DNA of 64,000 bases from MADRE3 sp963718195 (GCA_963718195.1 CAVQYQ010000006.1:558001-622000), one strand, 5' to 3'. Positions 15,766-25,724 are shown, counted from the first letter of the stretch. The notes: generated by a model from the letters alone, not told the origin. Numbers and translations are program-made.

Positions 15766-18342
15766 ATGACATTTTTATCTAACTACTATCCACTTATCAT
15801 CCCTCTGGCCCCTCTGGTCGTTGCGGCCCTCACTGCACTTCCAAGCCAGGAAAAAAGCGATGCTCGCTACAAGATTTGCTTTTCGGTCATGGTTGCTGGT
15901 GCCGTAGCTTCCATCATAATTCTTTTGCGGGTTACCCAGAGCACTGATCCAATTCGTCTTGTTCTGTTTGCCTGGCCATGGGAGGTCTTGCCGATGGTGG
16001 CACTCTCCATCGATCGGTTGGCTGCCATTATGATGGTGGTCATTTCGGGAATCGGGACACTGCTATTTCGCTATTCTAGTCGATACCTGCAGGGCGACTC
16101 CCAGCTTCCCCTGTATCAGGTTCTGTTGACGGCCTGCATTTCGTCGCTGCTCTTCATGGTCTCAAGCGCCGATCTCGTGACCCTCTTTATCTCGTGGCAG
16201 CTGCTGAGCTGGCTTCTGTCCCTGCTTTCGCACAACTATTCACATGTTCCAACAGCACAGGCCTCCTTTCGAACTTTCATCATGCTGCGATTTGGGGACG
16301 TTGCCTTCCTCTCCGGAATTGTGTTGGCCTATCATCTCTTTGGGACCGTCCAATTTGCACCGCTTTTCGAGCGGGCCATGGCAGATCCAATGCAATTAAC
16401 ATTGCTCGGTGGTCTGCAGATAAGCGGCGCGACCGCTGTCGCTATGCTCATCTTTATCGGAGCAATGAGTAAATCGGCCCAGTTTCCGCTACACATGTGG
16501 TTGCCAGACTCACTCTACGCACCCACTCCGATCCATGCACTGCTGCATGCTGGCATCATCAATGCAGGTGGTTTTCTTCTTAATCGCATGGCTCCCCTGT
16601 ATGCTCTCAGTACTCCCACGCTTCACGTCGTATTCGTTATTGGTCTGCTCACGGCGGTCCTCGGCACAAGTATGATGTTGGTACAAAACGACATCAAGAA
16701 GACCTTGGGCTACTCCACCATTGGACAGATGGGCTATATGATCATGGAGTGTGGACTCGGGGCCTTCTCTCTGGCGGTCTTTCACCTCATCGCCCACGGG
16801 CTGTTCAAGGCATCGATATTCCTCAACTGTGGCGACGTGATTCATCAGGCCCGCCACGACCCCGCACCACCACCGCATGCTGTAAAAAATGAAAAGAAAG
16901 TGGAATCCACGGGATGGCTGACGGCTCTTCTCGTGTCGCTGCTCCTCCCACTTGTACTTGTCACCGGAGCACACTATTTCCTTGACATCGCCATCCTCGA
17001 CTCTCATGGACTATTGATCTTCCTGCTCTTCAGTTGGGTCACCGCCTCACACGCAACGTTGACGATCTTCCACGCCAACATCGAGCATTCCTTAACCTTA
17101 CACGGCTACGTACTGGTAGTAGTCGGTCTTGTGTCAGCGGCATACCTGTTTGCAGCTGAGACCTTTACCCACTTCCTCTATCCGGATCCGGCGGTCGTTT
17201 CAGCATACTTTCAGGCCGGCGCCTTGCCAACGGGAGTTTTTATACTGATCACTGCGCTATTCATTCTCTCCATTACCGGCGGTTGGTTCTTCGTGTACAC
17301 TCAGCGCACTCGTCAAGGTGGGATGCTACCTGGTAAACTACTGATACATTTGTATTTGTTCTTCGCAAACCGCCTCTATCTCGACGGGCTAGCCCTGAGA
17401 GTCAACAGCGCTCTCGCGCGTGCCGGAAAAGCTGTCGATCAATCTCAGATTGCCTACGTGGTGCTTGCGGTTATAGCCCTGATCGTTGGTACTCTGAGCA
17501 TGTTACCGGATCTCTCGGGGGCCTTTTTGACCAGCATTACGGGGCTTTTCGTTATGGGACTGCTCGTGCCGTTGTTTCCTTTCCATATCCTCTATGTGAA
17601 GGTATTAACCCACGCACCTCGGCATCTAACAGTCGCTGCATCAATCTTAATGCCGGTTCTCGGAGTTCTTCTGGCGGCCGTATTTATCCCGAACTTTTCT
17701 CAGCAGGCACTTTCCGTGGTTGGGGCTCTGGCAGTGATTGGTGCGGTGTGGGGATCCATCAAAGCGATTGCACAGGTTCGAGTCTCTCTATTGCTGGTCT
17801 ATGCCGGACTCGCTCTGTACTCTGTGTTCTGGTGGCATATCGCGCAGGTCGGTAAGCTCACGTCCCATTCGATTTTATACATTGCGGCGGTGACGCTCGC
17901 GCTTGGTGGGTTGACGTTTGGGTGGGATCGTCTTCGTGTTCGCTACGGTGATTTGGACTTGAACCAGATCGGTGGATTGTACAAGCCCATGCCGCGCTTT
18001 GCCCTTTGTATGAGCCTATTAATTATGGCCTTAGCGGGATTACCACCGTTTGCTCTGTTTTTCAGTTATCTGGTAATGTTGTTCAGCCCTGGGACCACGA
18101 TGTCGATAGGTCTTATTGCCGTCGTCGCGACCTGGTTTGCCGCATCCTGGTATATGTTCGGATTGATGAAGCGGCTCCTTTTTGGCCCTCACCGAACGGA
18201 TTTGCATTACGAAGATCTTGGCCCTAATGAGATCGGTGGTTTTGTGGTGGTGATCGCTCTGTTGATTCTTCTCAGCGGTGTACCACTAGAATGGATGGAT
18301 GCAGGTGAAACCATGCTTGCACAGATCCGGGGAGGTATGTAA
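15766..18342 (+). CDS. dabB: DabB-like membrane subunit, NuoL-NuoM fusion
   Basis: 858 residues, much longer than the roughly 550 of usual DabB. The first half is NuoL-like, with the proton-channel helices (QFPLHMWLPDSLYAPTPIHALLHAG, read as QFPLHMWLPD then TPIHALLHAG; DIKKTLGYSTIGQMGYM; FHLIAHGLFKA). The second half resembles the later part of NuoM (LVPLFPFHILYVK, IGGLYKPMPRF, LAGLPPFALFF). DabB couples a cation gradient to CO2 hydration by DabA. The start at 15766 has AAGG before it; a TTG three bases earlier is the alternative. It overlaps dabA (TAATG). The dab genes look imported, given their flanking transposase and repeat relics. Confidence 0.85.
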   Translation: MTFLSNYYPLIIPLAPLVVAALTALPSQEKSDARYKICFSVMVAGAVASIIILLRVTQSTDPIRLVLFAWPWEVLPMVALSIDRLAAIMMVVISGIGTLLFRYSSRYLQGDSQLPLYQVLLTACISSLLFMVSSADLVTLFISWQLLSWLLSLLSHNYSHVPTAQASFRTFIMLRFGDVAFLSGIVLAYHLFGTVQFAPLFERAMADPMQLTLLGGLQISGATAVAMLIFIGAMSKSAQFPLHMWLPDSLYAPTPIHALLHAGIINAGGFLLNRMAPLYALSTPTLHVVFVIGLLTAVLGTSMMLVQNDIKKTLGYSTIGQMGYMIMECGLGAFSLAVFHLIAHGLFKASIFLNCGDVIHQARHDPAPPPHAVKNEKKVESTGWLTALLVSLLLPLVLVTGAHYFLDIAILDSHGLLIFLLFSWVTASHATLTIFHANIEHSLTLHGYVLVVVGLVSAAYLFAAETFTHFLYPDPAVVSAYFQAGALPTGVFILITALFILSITGGWFFVYTQRTRQGGMLPGKLLIHLYLFFANRLYLDGLALRVNSALARAGKAVDQSQIAYVVLAVIALIVGTLSMLPDLSGAFLTSITGLFVMGLLVPLFPFHILYVKVLTHAPRHLTVAASILMPVLGVLLAAVFIPNFSQQALSVVGALAVIGAVWGSIKAIAQVRVSLLLVYAGLALYSVFWWHIAQVGKLTSHSILYIAAVTLALGGLTFGWDRLRVRYGDLDLNQIGGLYKPMPRFALCMSLLIMALAGLPPFALFFSYLVMLFSPGTTMSIGLIAVVATWFAASWYMFGLMKRLLFGPHRTDLHYEDLGPNEIGGFVVVIALLILLSGVPLEWMDAGETMLAQIRGGM

Positions 18343-21137
18343 TGAATGTAACTATTGACTCAAATCCCAATAAAATCCAGGAACTCCACGAGCTGATTGA
18401 ACGCTCAAGCGAGGTCATCGCCCATTATTGGCCGATGACAGGCTTTGTCCACCACAACCCACTTCATGAGCTGATTTCACATCCGTTCCAGGAGGCTATT
18501 AGCATATCCAAACGCTTTACTGGAGGTGAAGGCTACTTACCGAATCAATACTACAGAGATTTTGTGAAGTCCGGCAGGATCACATCGAAGCAACTGGATG
18601 ATGCTATTCGATCCATCGCTGGAGACGAAGAGGTGGAGGTTGCTGGACAGAAAATCAGCCACTTAGACGTTTTGCGCGCTCACCTGCTCGTAGGCCTCTC
18701 GGCGCCAGCCCACGAGACTGCTGAAGCTATGGTCAATCGTGCTGCAAACAGCGCCCAGATCCGTACTTTGGCTGAACGCATCAACCCAAAACGAGAGGAG
18801 AAGGACGAAACCGAGGCTATCGGCAAAGACATGACCCTGGTGAGATGGTGTGACAGCGCCTTGCACAAGCAGCTGGAATGGATGATGAACCGGGAGGTTA
18901 TCAAGTGGTGTGAAGCCTTTTTGGACGAAGGCCACGCTGTTTGGCCGATGCCCAGAAGGGAACAAGGTTTCTACGTGGCCTGGAGATCGCTGGCCGGCAA
19001 AGAGTGGTCACCCTGTGGAATCGCAGACAGCTGCAGGAAAATCGCGGCCCTACCTGAATCTCCAGAGGAGGCTATCCTGTCCCACCTTGATGCACTGGGC
19101 ATACCTTCAGAACTCAGACAGGAGTATCTTTCCCTCGTGCTGACCTCTTTGTACGGCTGGGCCAGCTACATCAACTGGCGTGCCCATCAGGACTTTGAGC
19201 TAAAATCTCTTGAGTGGCAGACGTATTACCCCATTGACCTCGTTCAATACCTCGCGGTCCGACTGTACTATGAGCGCGAACTGGTAGAGCAGACCTGTCG
19301 GAAGGAACTTGGCATTGCGGGAACGTACGAGGCCATTGTCTCATACGTGCGTGATCGCCAGAAAGGGGCCGACGCTGGTGGACTGAAGTCTGCGCGTCTT
19401 GCATCAGCTTTGCAACTCTCGTCGCTTGCCTCCGCTCTAGGACTTTCATCCACGGCACTGGAACAGGTAGCACCCGAGCAGCTCGACCAGCTCCTGCAAT
19501 GGCTGAGCGATTTTCCAGAGTCCGAGCATGGACCCGTGTGGCTCGAGGCCTATGAGGCAAAATACCTGGACGATATGATTGGCAAGCTTCGAACATCGGC
19601 CTTAAAAATGAAAAACGATTCTGAGGAATCAGTTCGTCCAGACGCTCAGGGTATTTTCTGCATCGATGTTCGTTCAGAACCGTTTCGACGTAACTTTGAG
19701 AGCGTTGGAAACTTTGAAACCTTTGGGTATGGTGGATTCTTAGACACCCCTTTACGTGCTGTTGCTTTTGGCCACGACCACATAACAAATCAAAACCCGG
19801 GGATTGTTGAACCCGGTAACACCATCATCGAGGTGATTCGTGAGAACGCCAAGTCAGAGGAAGACAGGTTTAAGAAGGGCAAGGGATTCCTCAAGACCAT
19901 AAAAAAGATGCAGCATGATATGAAAAGCCACGTGCTCACACCCTATGTCAAAGTAGAGGCACTGGGGTGGCTCTTCGGTTTCCCCCTCTTCGGCCGGACC
20001 CTGGCTCCAGCGACCTACAACAAGTTACGGAAACGTTTTCACGATGCAATCGTGCCGCCGGTGAGCACCAAGATGGCCATCGATCGAGACGATGAGAAAA
20101 ACATAGGCTTTACCGACGAGGAACAGGAGACCACAATCGAGTCAGTGGTTCGGGCTATGGGGCTCACCACCAAAAAGCCTTCTCGTCTGGTTGCTTTCGT
20201 AGGCCACGTAAGCAGCTCGGACAACAATCCATACGAATCAGCCATCGACTGTGGCGCCTGCTGGGGCCAATCCAGCGGGCCCAATGTGCGCCTTTTCGCA
20301 ACTATGGCCAACAGGCCTAACGTACGTAAATACGCGGCGGAGTGTGGCATCGAAATACCCGAAGACACTCATTTCATCGCCGCTTTACACAATACAACAA
20401 CTGACGAGATCACTTTTTTTGATCCAGAGGAAGTTCCAGAGACACATAAGAGTGACCTTGAGATTTTTAAGAAAGGGTGTCGAGAAGCGACCGCCAGAAG
20501 TGCCCAAGAGCGGATGTTGCGACTGCCAGGCTCTGATCATGGTATGTCACCAGCAGAGGCGGTAAAGGAAGCCCAACGACGGGCAGGTGACTGGAGTGAA
20601 ACCAGACCAGAGTGGGGACTTTCGCAGAATGCTGCCTACATCATTGGAAGTCGTAAGCTGACCCGGGATTTTAACCTCGAGGGCAGGACATTTCTCAACT
20701 CCCATGATTATCGTCTCGACTTCACAGGCGCTAAGCTCGAAAGGATCATGAATGGTCCGTTGGCGGTCGGCCAATGGATCAACGGCGAGCATTACTTCAC
20801 GGCAACAGATCCTGAAGTTTACGGAAGTGGAAGCAAAATATACCACAACGTTGTTGGGCGCTTTGCCGTCATGGCTGGTCCCCAGAGTGATCTACGGACT
20901 GGCCTTGCTTGGCAGACAGTCATGAGTGGCGGTGACCAGACGTACCATGAACCTATGCGATTGTTCGTCGCAGTTGAGGCGCCGCGGGATCGGATTTTAG
21001 CTATCATTGAGCGCTCAGAGCTTCTCACAAAGCTGTTCGACAACGAGTGGATGCACCTTGTTGCAATCGATCCCGAGAGCGATTATCTCTTGTATCGGTA
21101 CATCCCCAAACAGGGATTTGCCAGTACTCCTGCGTGA
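18342..21137 (+). CDS. dabA: DabA, inorganic-carbon uptake subunit (DUF2309)
   Basis: 931 residues of the UPF0753/DUF2309 family. The beta-carbonic-anhydrase-like zinc site is visible: FCIDVRSEPFRRNFE supplies Cys and Asp; GHVSSSDNNP and, fifteen residues after its His, the Cys of AIDCGACWG supply the others, the same spacing I recall for DabA of Halothiobacillus. No membrane helices are expected; DabA sits on DabB at the inner face. The pair is thought to hydrate CO2 vectorially, driven by the proton or sodium gradient. Its C-terminal 36 codons recur as a diverged relic at 33356. Translation is coupled to dabB. Confidence 0.92.
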   Translation: MNVTIDSNPNKIQELHELIERSSEVIAHYWPMTGFVHHNPLHELISHPFQEAISISKRFTGGEGYLPNQYYRDFVKSGRITSKQLDDAIRSIAGDEEVEVAGQKISHLDVLRAHLLVGLSAPAHETAEAMVNRAANSAQIRTLAERINPKREEKDETEAIGKDMTLVRWCDSALHKQLEWMMNREVIKWCEAFLDEGHAVWPMPRREQGFYVAWRSLAGKEWSPCGIADSCRKIAALPESPEEAILSHLDALGIPSELRQEYLSLVLTSLYGWASYINWRAHQDFELKSLEWQTYYPIDLVQYLAVRLYYERELVEQTCRKELGIAGTYEAIVSYVRDRQKGADAGGLKSARLASALQLSSLASALGLSSTALEQVAPEQLDQLLQWLSDFPESEHGPVWLEAYEAKYLDDMIGKLRTSALKMKNDSEESVRPDAQGIFCIDVRSEPFRRNFESVGNFETFGYGGFLDTPLRAVAFGHDHITNQNPGIVEPGNTIIEVIRENAKSEEDRFKKGKGFLKTIKKMQHDMKSHVLTPYVKVEALGWLFGFPLFGRTLAPATYNKLRKRFHDAIVPPVSTKMAIDRDDEKNIGFTDEEQETTIESVVRAMGLTTKKPSRLVAFVGHVSSSDNNPYESAIDCGACWGQSSGPNVRLFATMANRPNVRKYAAECGIEIPEDTHFIAALHNTTTDEITFFDPEEVPETHKSDLEIFKKGCREATARSAQERMLRLPGSDHGMSPAEAVKEAQRRAGDWSETRPEWGLSQNAAYIIGSRKLTRDFNLEGRTFLNSHDYRLDFTGAKLERIMNGPLAVGQWINGEHYFTATDPEVYGSGSKIYHNVVGRFAVMAGPQSDLRTGLAWQTVMSGGDQTYHEPMRLFVAVEAPRDRILAIIERSELLTKLFDNEWMHLVAIDPESDYLLYRYIPKQGFASTPA

Positions 21138-21432
21138 TGTCTCAGGTCACACGAGTGCTTGATAATCCATCGCTGAAGTAGTACGCTAGGCAGCACCGCT
21201 CACGGGCTGCGTAGCCCCCAACACGCAGACGCTGAGCAGTGCACATGAGCTGCTGTCTCCAGGACTCGAGGTACCTTACCTATCCACAGAGCTTTCAAAA
21301 GGTTCACATCAGGCTTGAGAGGACCACTTTAAAAAACATTTTAAAAAACTAGTTGGCCGTTCTCTGCAATTACGTCAGATATTAGCGGCAGGCTGAAGCC
21401 GATATACCAATTGTCATTTGTCAGGCACTTGG
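21138..21432. other. Spacer between convergent dabA and sulP
   Basis: 295 bp without a gene. The first 55 bp behind the dabA stop are also conserved behind the dabA relic at 33464, so this non-coding stretch travelled with the gene. No clear terminator is seen. Confidence 0.6.
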
Positions 21433-23445
21433 TTACTTGAGTGGGGCAAACGCTTCTTTCTTAAGAACATCGACTTGTTCCGCGAAAATTGAATTAGGAT
21501 GATTAGGCGCAATTTCATTGCGGCAGAAATCGAAAATCTCATCTCCTAATGTCTTGGGAACAATTATTTCTATTTTCAGCATCGCGTGGGCTTCAGGAAG
21601 TTGCCCCCTTGCGTCATGGATCTGATGTCGCCCAACTCCATTTACTGTCGAAGTTGTATAGCCCGATGCGCCAATCGAAATGATCTTCTTACAAACCGCA
21701 TCACCAATTGCTTCTGGCAAGATCAACGTAATTCGGCGAAGCTTTTCAATTGAACGCTTTCTCGCCGCGAACTCGTGTTCAGCAAGGTGCTTGTGCTCAT
21801 CCATTCCCACAATCGTTAGCTCAAGATTCGCACGGGAAAAATCGTTTTCGAGCTCATAAAGTTTCTCCATCGTACTGTGATCGACTAATGTCGTGTCCGA
21901 TAAATCTAACACTACATTAAGTCGTTCATTGATTCCGACTTTGACGAGCTTGCTGCGAAACTGAATCCAGTTGCTGAACACGGCCGATTTATGTGCATAA
22001 ACCAACATCGTTTGATCGTCCTTAATTGTCACATCAAGATAGGGTTTGAATAGCGATGTAATCGGCACGCCGTTGACGACATGAATGAACATCTTGACCG
22101 CGATACCGATACCAATACCGATAAGTAAGTCAGTCGCCAAGACACCAACAAGTGTTGCGACAAAGATGACTAACTGTTCACGGCCCACACGATATGAGTG
22201 AATAAATTCAGAGGGGTGAGTCAATCGAAACCCCGTATAGATCAACATCGCTGCCAATGCAGCAAGCGGAATTCTGTGTAAAACCGTCGGGATTAATGCG
22301 ACGCACAGCAGTAAAAATGCTCCGTGCCACAGGTCCGCAAATCGCGTTCGCGCTCCGTTGTCGATATTCGCTTTGCTTCGAACAATTTCCGAAATCATTG
22401 GGAGTCCCCCAACAAACGAACAGGCAAGATTCCCGAGCCCAACGGCGATCGTGTCGCGGTTCATATCCGTTTTTCGTTTCCATGGGTCCAGCACATCAAC
22501 TGCTTTTCCACTCAGGATCGACTCCAGCGATCCAATGATGAAAAACATCATGACCCAGACCATTGAGTTGCCGAGATTCTCTGGTGCGTATGCGCGGAAA
22601 TCGGGGAAGGTCAGATAGTCAAACATGCCAAACATCTTGTCTGGCATTTGCACAAGAAACGTCTCGCCAACTTCGTAGCGATGACCGTTGAATTCGTAAC
22701 CGTGTGTATGGAGTAAGTCAAAGTACATTCCCATTGGAACGGTCACCAACAGAACGATCAACGGCGAAGGTACTGCCTTTACGAAAGTAGCTGATTTTTG
22801 GACGAGAGGCCACAGAAACATGATCGCGAGGCCGACTCCGCCGATCAAAGCGATCTCGGGATTCATGTGTTGAAAATAGTGAGGAATCTCTTTGATCATC
22901 TCCAACGGTTCGCCTTTGCCTTCGACGCCCAACGCAACCGGCAACTGTTTCACCATGATAATGACGCCGATTGCGGCGAGCATGCCGTGCACAGCGGATA
23001 GCGGAAAAAACTCACCGAGAATACCACCTCGTAAAACTCCAAATAGAATTTGTAAAATCGCCGCACCCACGCCAACCGCCAACGCCATCTTGTAAGCAGT
23101 CATATCTCCGGCCGTGAATCCTCCGATCGCGCCGTCGCCTCCGAAGGACTCAATGCAACCAACAGCTATAACAATCAGTCCGGCCGCAGGGCCCTTGATT
23201 GTAAGCTCTGAGTTGCTTACGAAAGTTGTCAGAAATGCACCAATGACCGCAGTGAAAATTCCGGCGATGGCCGGATAACCACACGCAAGCGCGATACCAA
23301 GGCAAAGCGGCAACGCGATCAGGAAAACAAGGAATCCAGAAACAATGTCGTAACGAAAATACTTAACAAACCCCGACATATTTCCAACCGGTTTTTCCGA
23401 TGGATCCATTAAAGTTGAACTAGCTTTTTTGACTTGATCGGCCAT
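21433..23445 (-). CDS. SulP-family transporter with STAS and PII-like C-terminal domains
   Basis: 670 residues. Residues about 25-450 are the SulP membrane domain (VSGFLVFLIALPLCLGIALA, SELTIKGPAAGLIVIAVG, SFVGGLPMISEIVRSKANI). Residues about 465-560 form a STAS domain (VVLDLSDTTLVDHSTMEKL). The last 105 residues resemble a PII-type sensor: RRITLILPEAIGDAV, GASGYTTSTVNGVGRHQI, LKIEIIVPKTLGDEIFDFC. SulP proteins near dab genes are usually bicarbonate transporters; the attached PII-like domain suggests direct metabolite control. It faces dabA. Start and the adjacent NuoM-like relic suggest an imported operon. Sulfate transport is the alternative. Confidence 0.82.
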   Translation of the reverse strand: MADQVKKASSTLMDPSEKPVGNMSGFVKYFRYDIVSGFLVFLIALPLCLGIALACGYPAIAGIFTAVIGAFLTTFVSNSELTIKGPAAGLIVIAVGCIESFGGDGAIGGFTAGDMTAYKMALAVGVGAAILQILFGVLRGGILGEFFPLSAVHGMLAAIGVIIMVKQLPVALGVEGKGEPLEMIKEIPHYFQHMNPEIALIGGVGLAIMFLWPLVQKSATFVKAVPSPLIVLLVTVPMGMYFDLLHTHGYEFNGHRYEVGETFLVQMPDKMFGMFDYLTFPDFRAYAPENLGNSMVWVMMFFIIGSLESILSGKAVDVLDPWKRKTDMNRDTIAVGLGNLACSFVGGLPMISEIVRSKANIDNGARTRFADLWHGAFLLLCVALIPTVLHRIPLAALAAMLIYTGFRLTHPSEFIHSYRVGREQLVIFVATLVGVLATDLLIGIGIGIAVKMFIHVVNGVPITSLFKPYLDVTIKDDQTMLVYAHKSAVFSNWIQFRSKLVKVGINERLNVVLDLSDTTLVDHSTMEKLYELENDFSRANLELTIVGMDEHKHLAEHEFAARKRSIEKLRRITLILPEAIGDAVCKKIISIGASGYTTSTVNGVGRHQIHDARGQLPEAHAMLKIEIIVPKTLGDEIFDFCRNEIAPNHPNSIFAEQVDVLKKEAFAPLK

Positions 23446-23560
23446 GTCTTATACGCTCCAGCACTATCTAAACAGTTGTGTTTTTGGGTGGGTAAGGTGC
23501 TAATTGCATACAAATGGGTGCTATGTGCCGTTCGCATTCGAATGAATTCGGAATTGGAAC

Positions 23561-23957
23561 TCAGAAACGCGTGACCCATTTTTGTCCTCCAGATTCCGAT
23601 TCATCGCCTGACTTGGATCCAGTTACGTCTGTCAATTCAGATGCATCGCCAGAACTGGTTTCACGCCGTGCCATGATTTCTTTTGCAGCGTGATACCGCG
23701 ATCGAACTCCGGGTTGCGGATAGACGCCTCCGCCAAGAACCAAAACGCTAATGGTCAGAATCGCAACTTTTTCCGGCCAACGAGCCTGAATGCTAAACGT
23801 GATTTGATACTCGGTTCCGGTGAACAATCGATAGGCTCGCAGGATTGCAATCCCATTGATTGCAGAAGCAATTACTACCATTGCTCCGACATACGGGTAG
23901 ACTTCGACTGCCCCTTCGACGATCAAGTCGATTCCCGCAAACCAATTGTGCCTGGAA
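23561..23957 (-). pseudogene. C-terminal relic of a NuoM/DabB-type antiporter subunit
   Basis: From 23926 the minus strand reads LIVEGAVEVYPYVGAMVVIA, then NGIAILRAYRLFTG, a last helix (ILTISVLVLGGGVYPQPGV) and a polar tail. This is the end of a NuoM-like protein. Just upstream, the family motif PGTIG is present in another frame, then homology stops at the 104-nt repeat beginning at 23960. The N-terminal 80% is missing. It precedes sulP by 115 bp on the same strand, so the ancestral operon was probably antiporter-subunit then sulP-PII. Confidence 0.75.
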
Positions 23958-23959
23958 AA

Positions 23960-24063
23960 GGTGATAAGTCATCGCTTTGTAAGCCTGCCCTAATTTTCTG
24001 CAGATTTCTTTCATTCAGCCGTCATTATTCGACAACCTATCTTCTTTTCGCCGTCCCTTCAAG
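23960..24063. repeat. 104-nt diverged repeat, copy A
   Basis: Shares GGTGATAAGT-AT-GCTTTGTAAGC, GATTTCTT and CCTATCTT-TTT-GC-GTC-CAAG with 33255-33358 over exactly the same length; by eye about two thirds of positions agree. Here its left edge abuts the NuoM relic. Confidence 0.6.
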
Positions 24064-24175
24064 AAAACTTTGCTGATTCAAACCGCGACCCAACAATTTT
24101 AGGGATTAAAGCTGTCTAACCGACCCTATTCCAGCCAATTTGGGCAAACGTATCTATTGACGGTCTTTGAGTTTT

Positions 24176-24480
24176 TTAAAAATCGAATACTGGCTCATCA
24201 TATTCCGGCCAGCCATCGTCATAGGGCACAATCTCCGGTTCGGTATATTCCGGTTCAACCGACGGTGGTGCTCTCTGGTTTTTCTTCACTTCGAATATGT
24301 TCAGATGAGTAAGAATTTTTTTGATTACCTTTCTCTGGTAAATGAAGCTCATAATCTTCATTTCTGCTGCACATTTAGGGCAGGAAAGTGGATCAGCTTA
24401 CCAAACTTTCTTGATGCACTCACGCCACATCAACTGTAGAATGCGCTTAGGTTTATAGTTTCTGATGTCGATAATTTTGA
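24176..24480 (-). pseudogene. C-terminal remnant of an IS91-type (Y2) transposase
   Basis: Reading leftward from 24480: IIDIRNYKPKRILQLMW, RECIKKVW, a TAA where the family has Glu, then ADPLSCPKCAAEMKIMSFI, VIKKILTHLNIFE and the typical tail VPYDDGWPEYDEPVFDF. The CPKC pair and the acidic aromatic tail are characteristic of this transposase group as I remember it. Only the last 100 codons remain, with an internal stop. It marks the edge of the imported carbon-uptake island. Confidence 0.75.
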
Positions 24481-24797
24481 CATCTTCATTTCCTTGACTT
24501 GTTTATCCTTCTCCCTCCCCTCCTGCTTCTTTCTGTCACCACGCATCCGGTTACTTTACCAACCGTAAAATCGCGCAAGCTGGAAATATGGCTCAGGGAT
24601 ATGTTGTGTTATCGAAGCGATAAATTCCAAAGGAGAAAAAACCTGAAAGTTTCTTATATTTTTCCTATGAGACATCAGTGGTGTTGCTATTGCTTTTGCA
24701 GGTAACCAAAGCTGCAGCCACTGATCATCAGCGAGAACTATAGCGCAATCCCATCTTTTTTAGGATGGGGCGGTTTCTCGCCCCATTGATATTCAAG
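24481..24797. other. Intergenic region downstream of the cNMP-binding gene
   Basis: 317 bp with no gene. Near its right end CCCATC/GATGGG (24750-24769) and GGGGCG/CGCCCC (24767-24784) form two overlapping, mutually exclusive stems just behind the leftward gene; they may act as its terminator although a U-run is weak. Confidence 0.45.
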
Positions 24798-25298
24798 CTA
24801 TTTAAGTGGTTTAATGAGTTTCCTCAGGTGTCTGGTCGCTCCTGGATTATTATGTACCAGCCCCTCATAGATGGCATCGATATCGTCATGATAATAACTG
24901 TGAATCAGCCTGTCGCCGAGCATACGGGCCAGCCTGCGATAGAAACGCAAGCCATTTACTGGGTCGCTCTCGGCAAGGTCTTTGACAAACTTATTGTCAA
25001 ATACCATGATGCTTGACTCCTCAAGGCACTCAGCCGAGCCGGTGTACCTTTCAAATCCCACGAGCCCTGACCAGCCAAAACCTTCACCGGCATGCTCAAT
25101 GATATATGTCGTTTTGTCCCCCTCTCCTACGCTGATGCGTATCCGGCCCTTTGTCAAAATATAGAAAGAATTTGCTGTATCTCCGGTATTGAAAAGCTTA
25201 TATCCTTCCGGATGTGTCTTTTTCAACGCTGAGTCGGTGAAGTCCTTTTTGAATTGATTATCCAGTCCCAACAGTAGATCCGATTGTTTTACAAACAT
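24798..25298 (-). CDS. Cyclic-nucleotide-binding domain protein without DNA-binding domain
   Basis: 166 residues that are almost only a CRP-type effector domain: GYKLFNTGDTANSFYILTKG, IRISVGEGDKTTYIIEHAGE, GFGWSGLVGFERYTGSAECL, followed by the dimer helix (YRRLARMLGDRLI). The helix-turn-helix of CRP/FNR proteins is absent and the protein ends 30 residues later. It may act as a cNMP-responsive partner protein rather than a transcription factor. The phosphate-binding cassette is not a clean cAMP match (GWSGLVGFERYTGSA). Monocistronic. Confidence 0.8.
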   Translation of the reverse strand: MFVKQSDLLLGLDNQFKKDFTDSALKKTHPEGYKLFNTGDTANSFYILTKGRIRISVGEGDKTTYIIEHAGEGFGWSGLVGFERYTGSAECLEESSIMVFDNKFVKDLAESDPVNGLRFYRRLARMLGDRLIHSYYHDDIDAIYEGLVHNNPGATRHLRKLIKPLK

Positions 25299-25575
25299 GT
25301 GAGCCCCCTCATCCTCAAGAATTTGCTAATGGTGCTAAAAAAGGCAGTTTTGTTTAATTGTCAGCTGATTTTCCATGATCAGTCTTTCATTTTTTGATGG
25401 CCCGCAGCTATTGATGTATTGTTCTGTAGATTACCTCCGTAAATGGCTGTTGTCTTGACGCGCTTCTCGTTTTATAGCTTTCTCCCAATCATTTTGACTA
25501 CCGCTGTTTTCATGCTTTTATAAATAATTAGTTTCCGGAGCAAAGTCAAAAAAAGAGGATGATATCATTTTCAAG

Positions 25576-25724
25576 ATGATGATCGTTTGTGGTTATGTGT
25601 ACGATCCTGCCATAGGAGATGAAGAAAACGGTATTGCCCTGGGAACTTCTTTTGCCGATCTGCCCCGGAATGGGTTTGCCCAAGATGCGGTGTCAAAAAA
25701 ATCAATTTTAAAAAAGTAGAATAA
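25576..25724 (+). pseudogene. Rubredoxin remnant
   Basis: Translation gives CGYVYDPAIGDEENGIALGT, SFADLP, then a one-base loss shifts the frame; in the next frame WVCPRCGVKKINFKKVE follows to TAA. Together these are a full rubredoxin apart from the first Cys of the N-terminal C-x2-C, which is replaced (MIVC). A missing base and a missing ligand indicate decay. Nothing in the neighbourhood depends on it. Confidence 0.75.
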
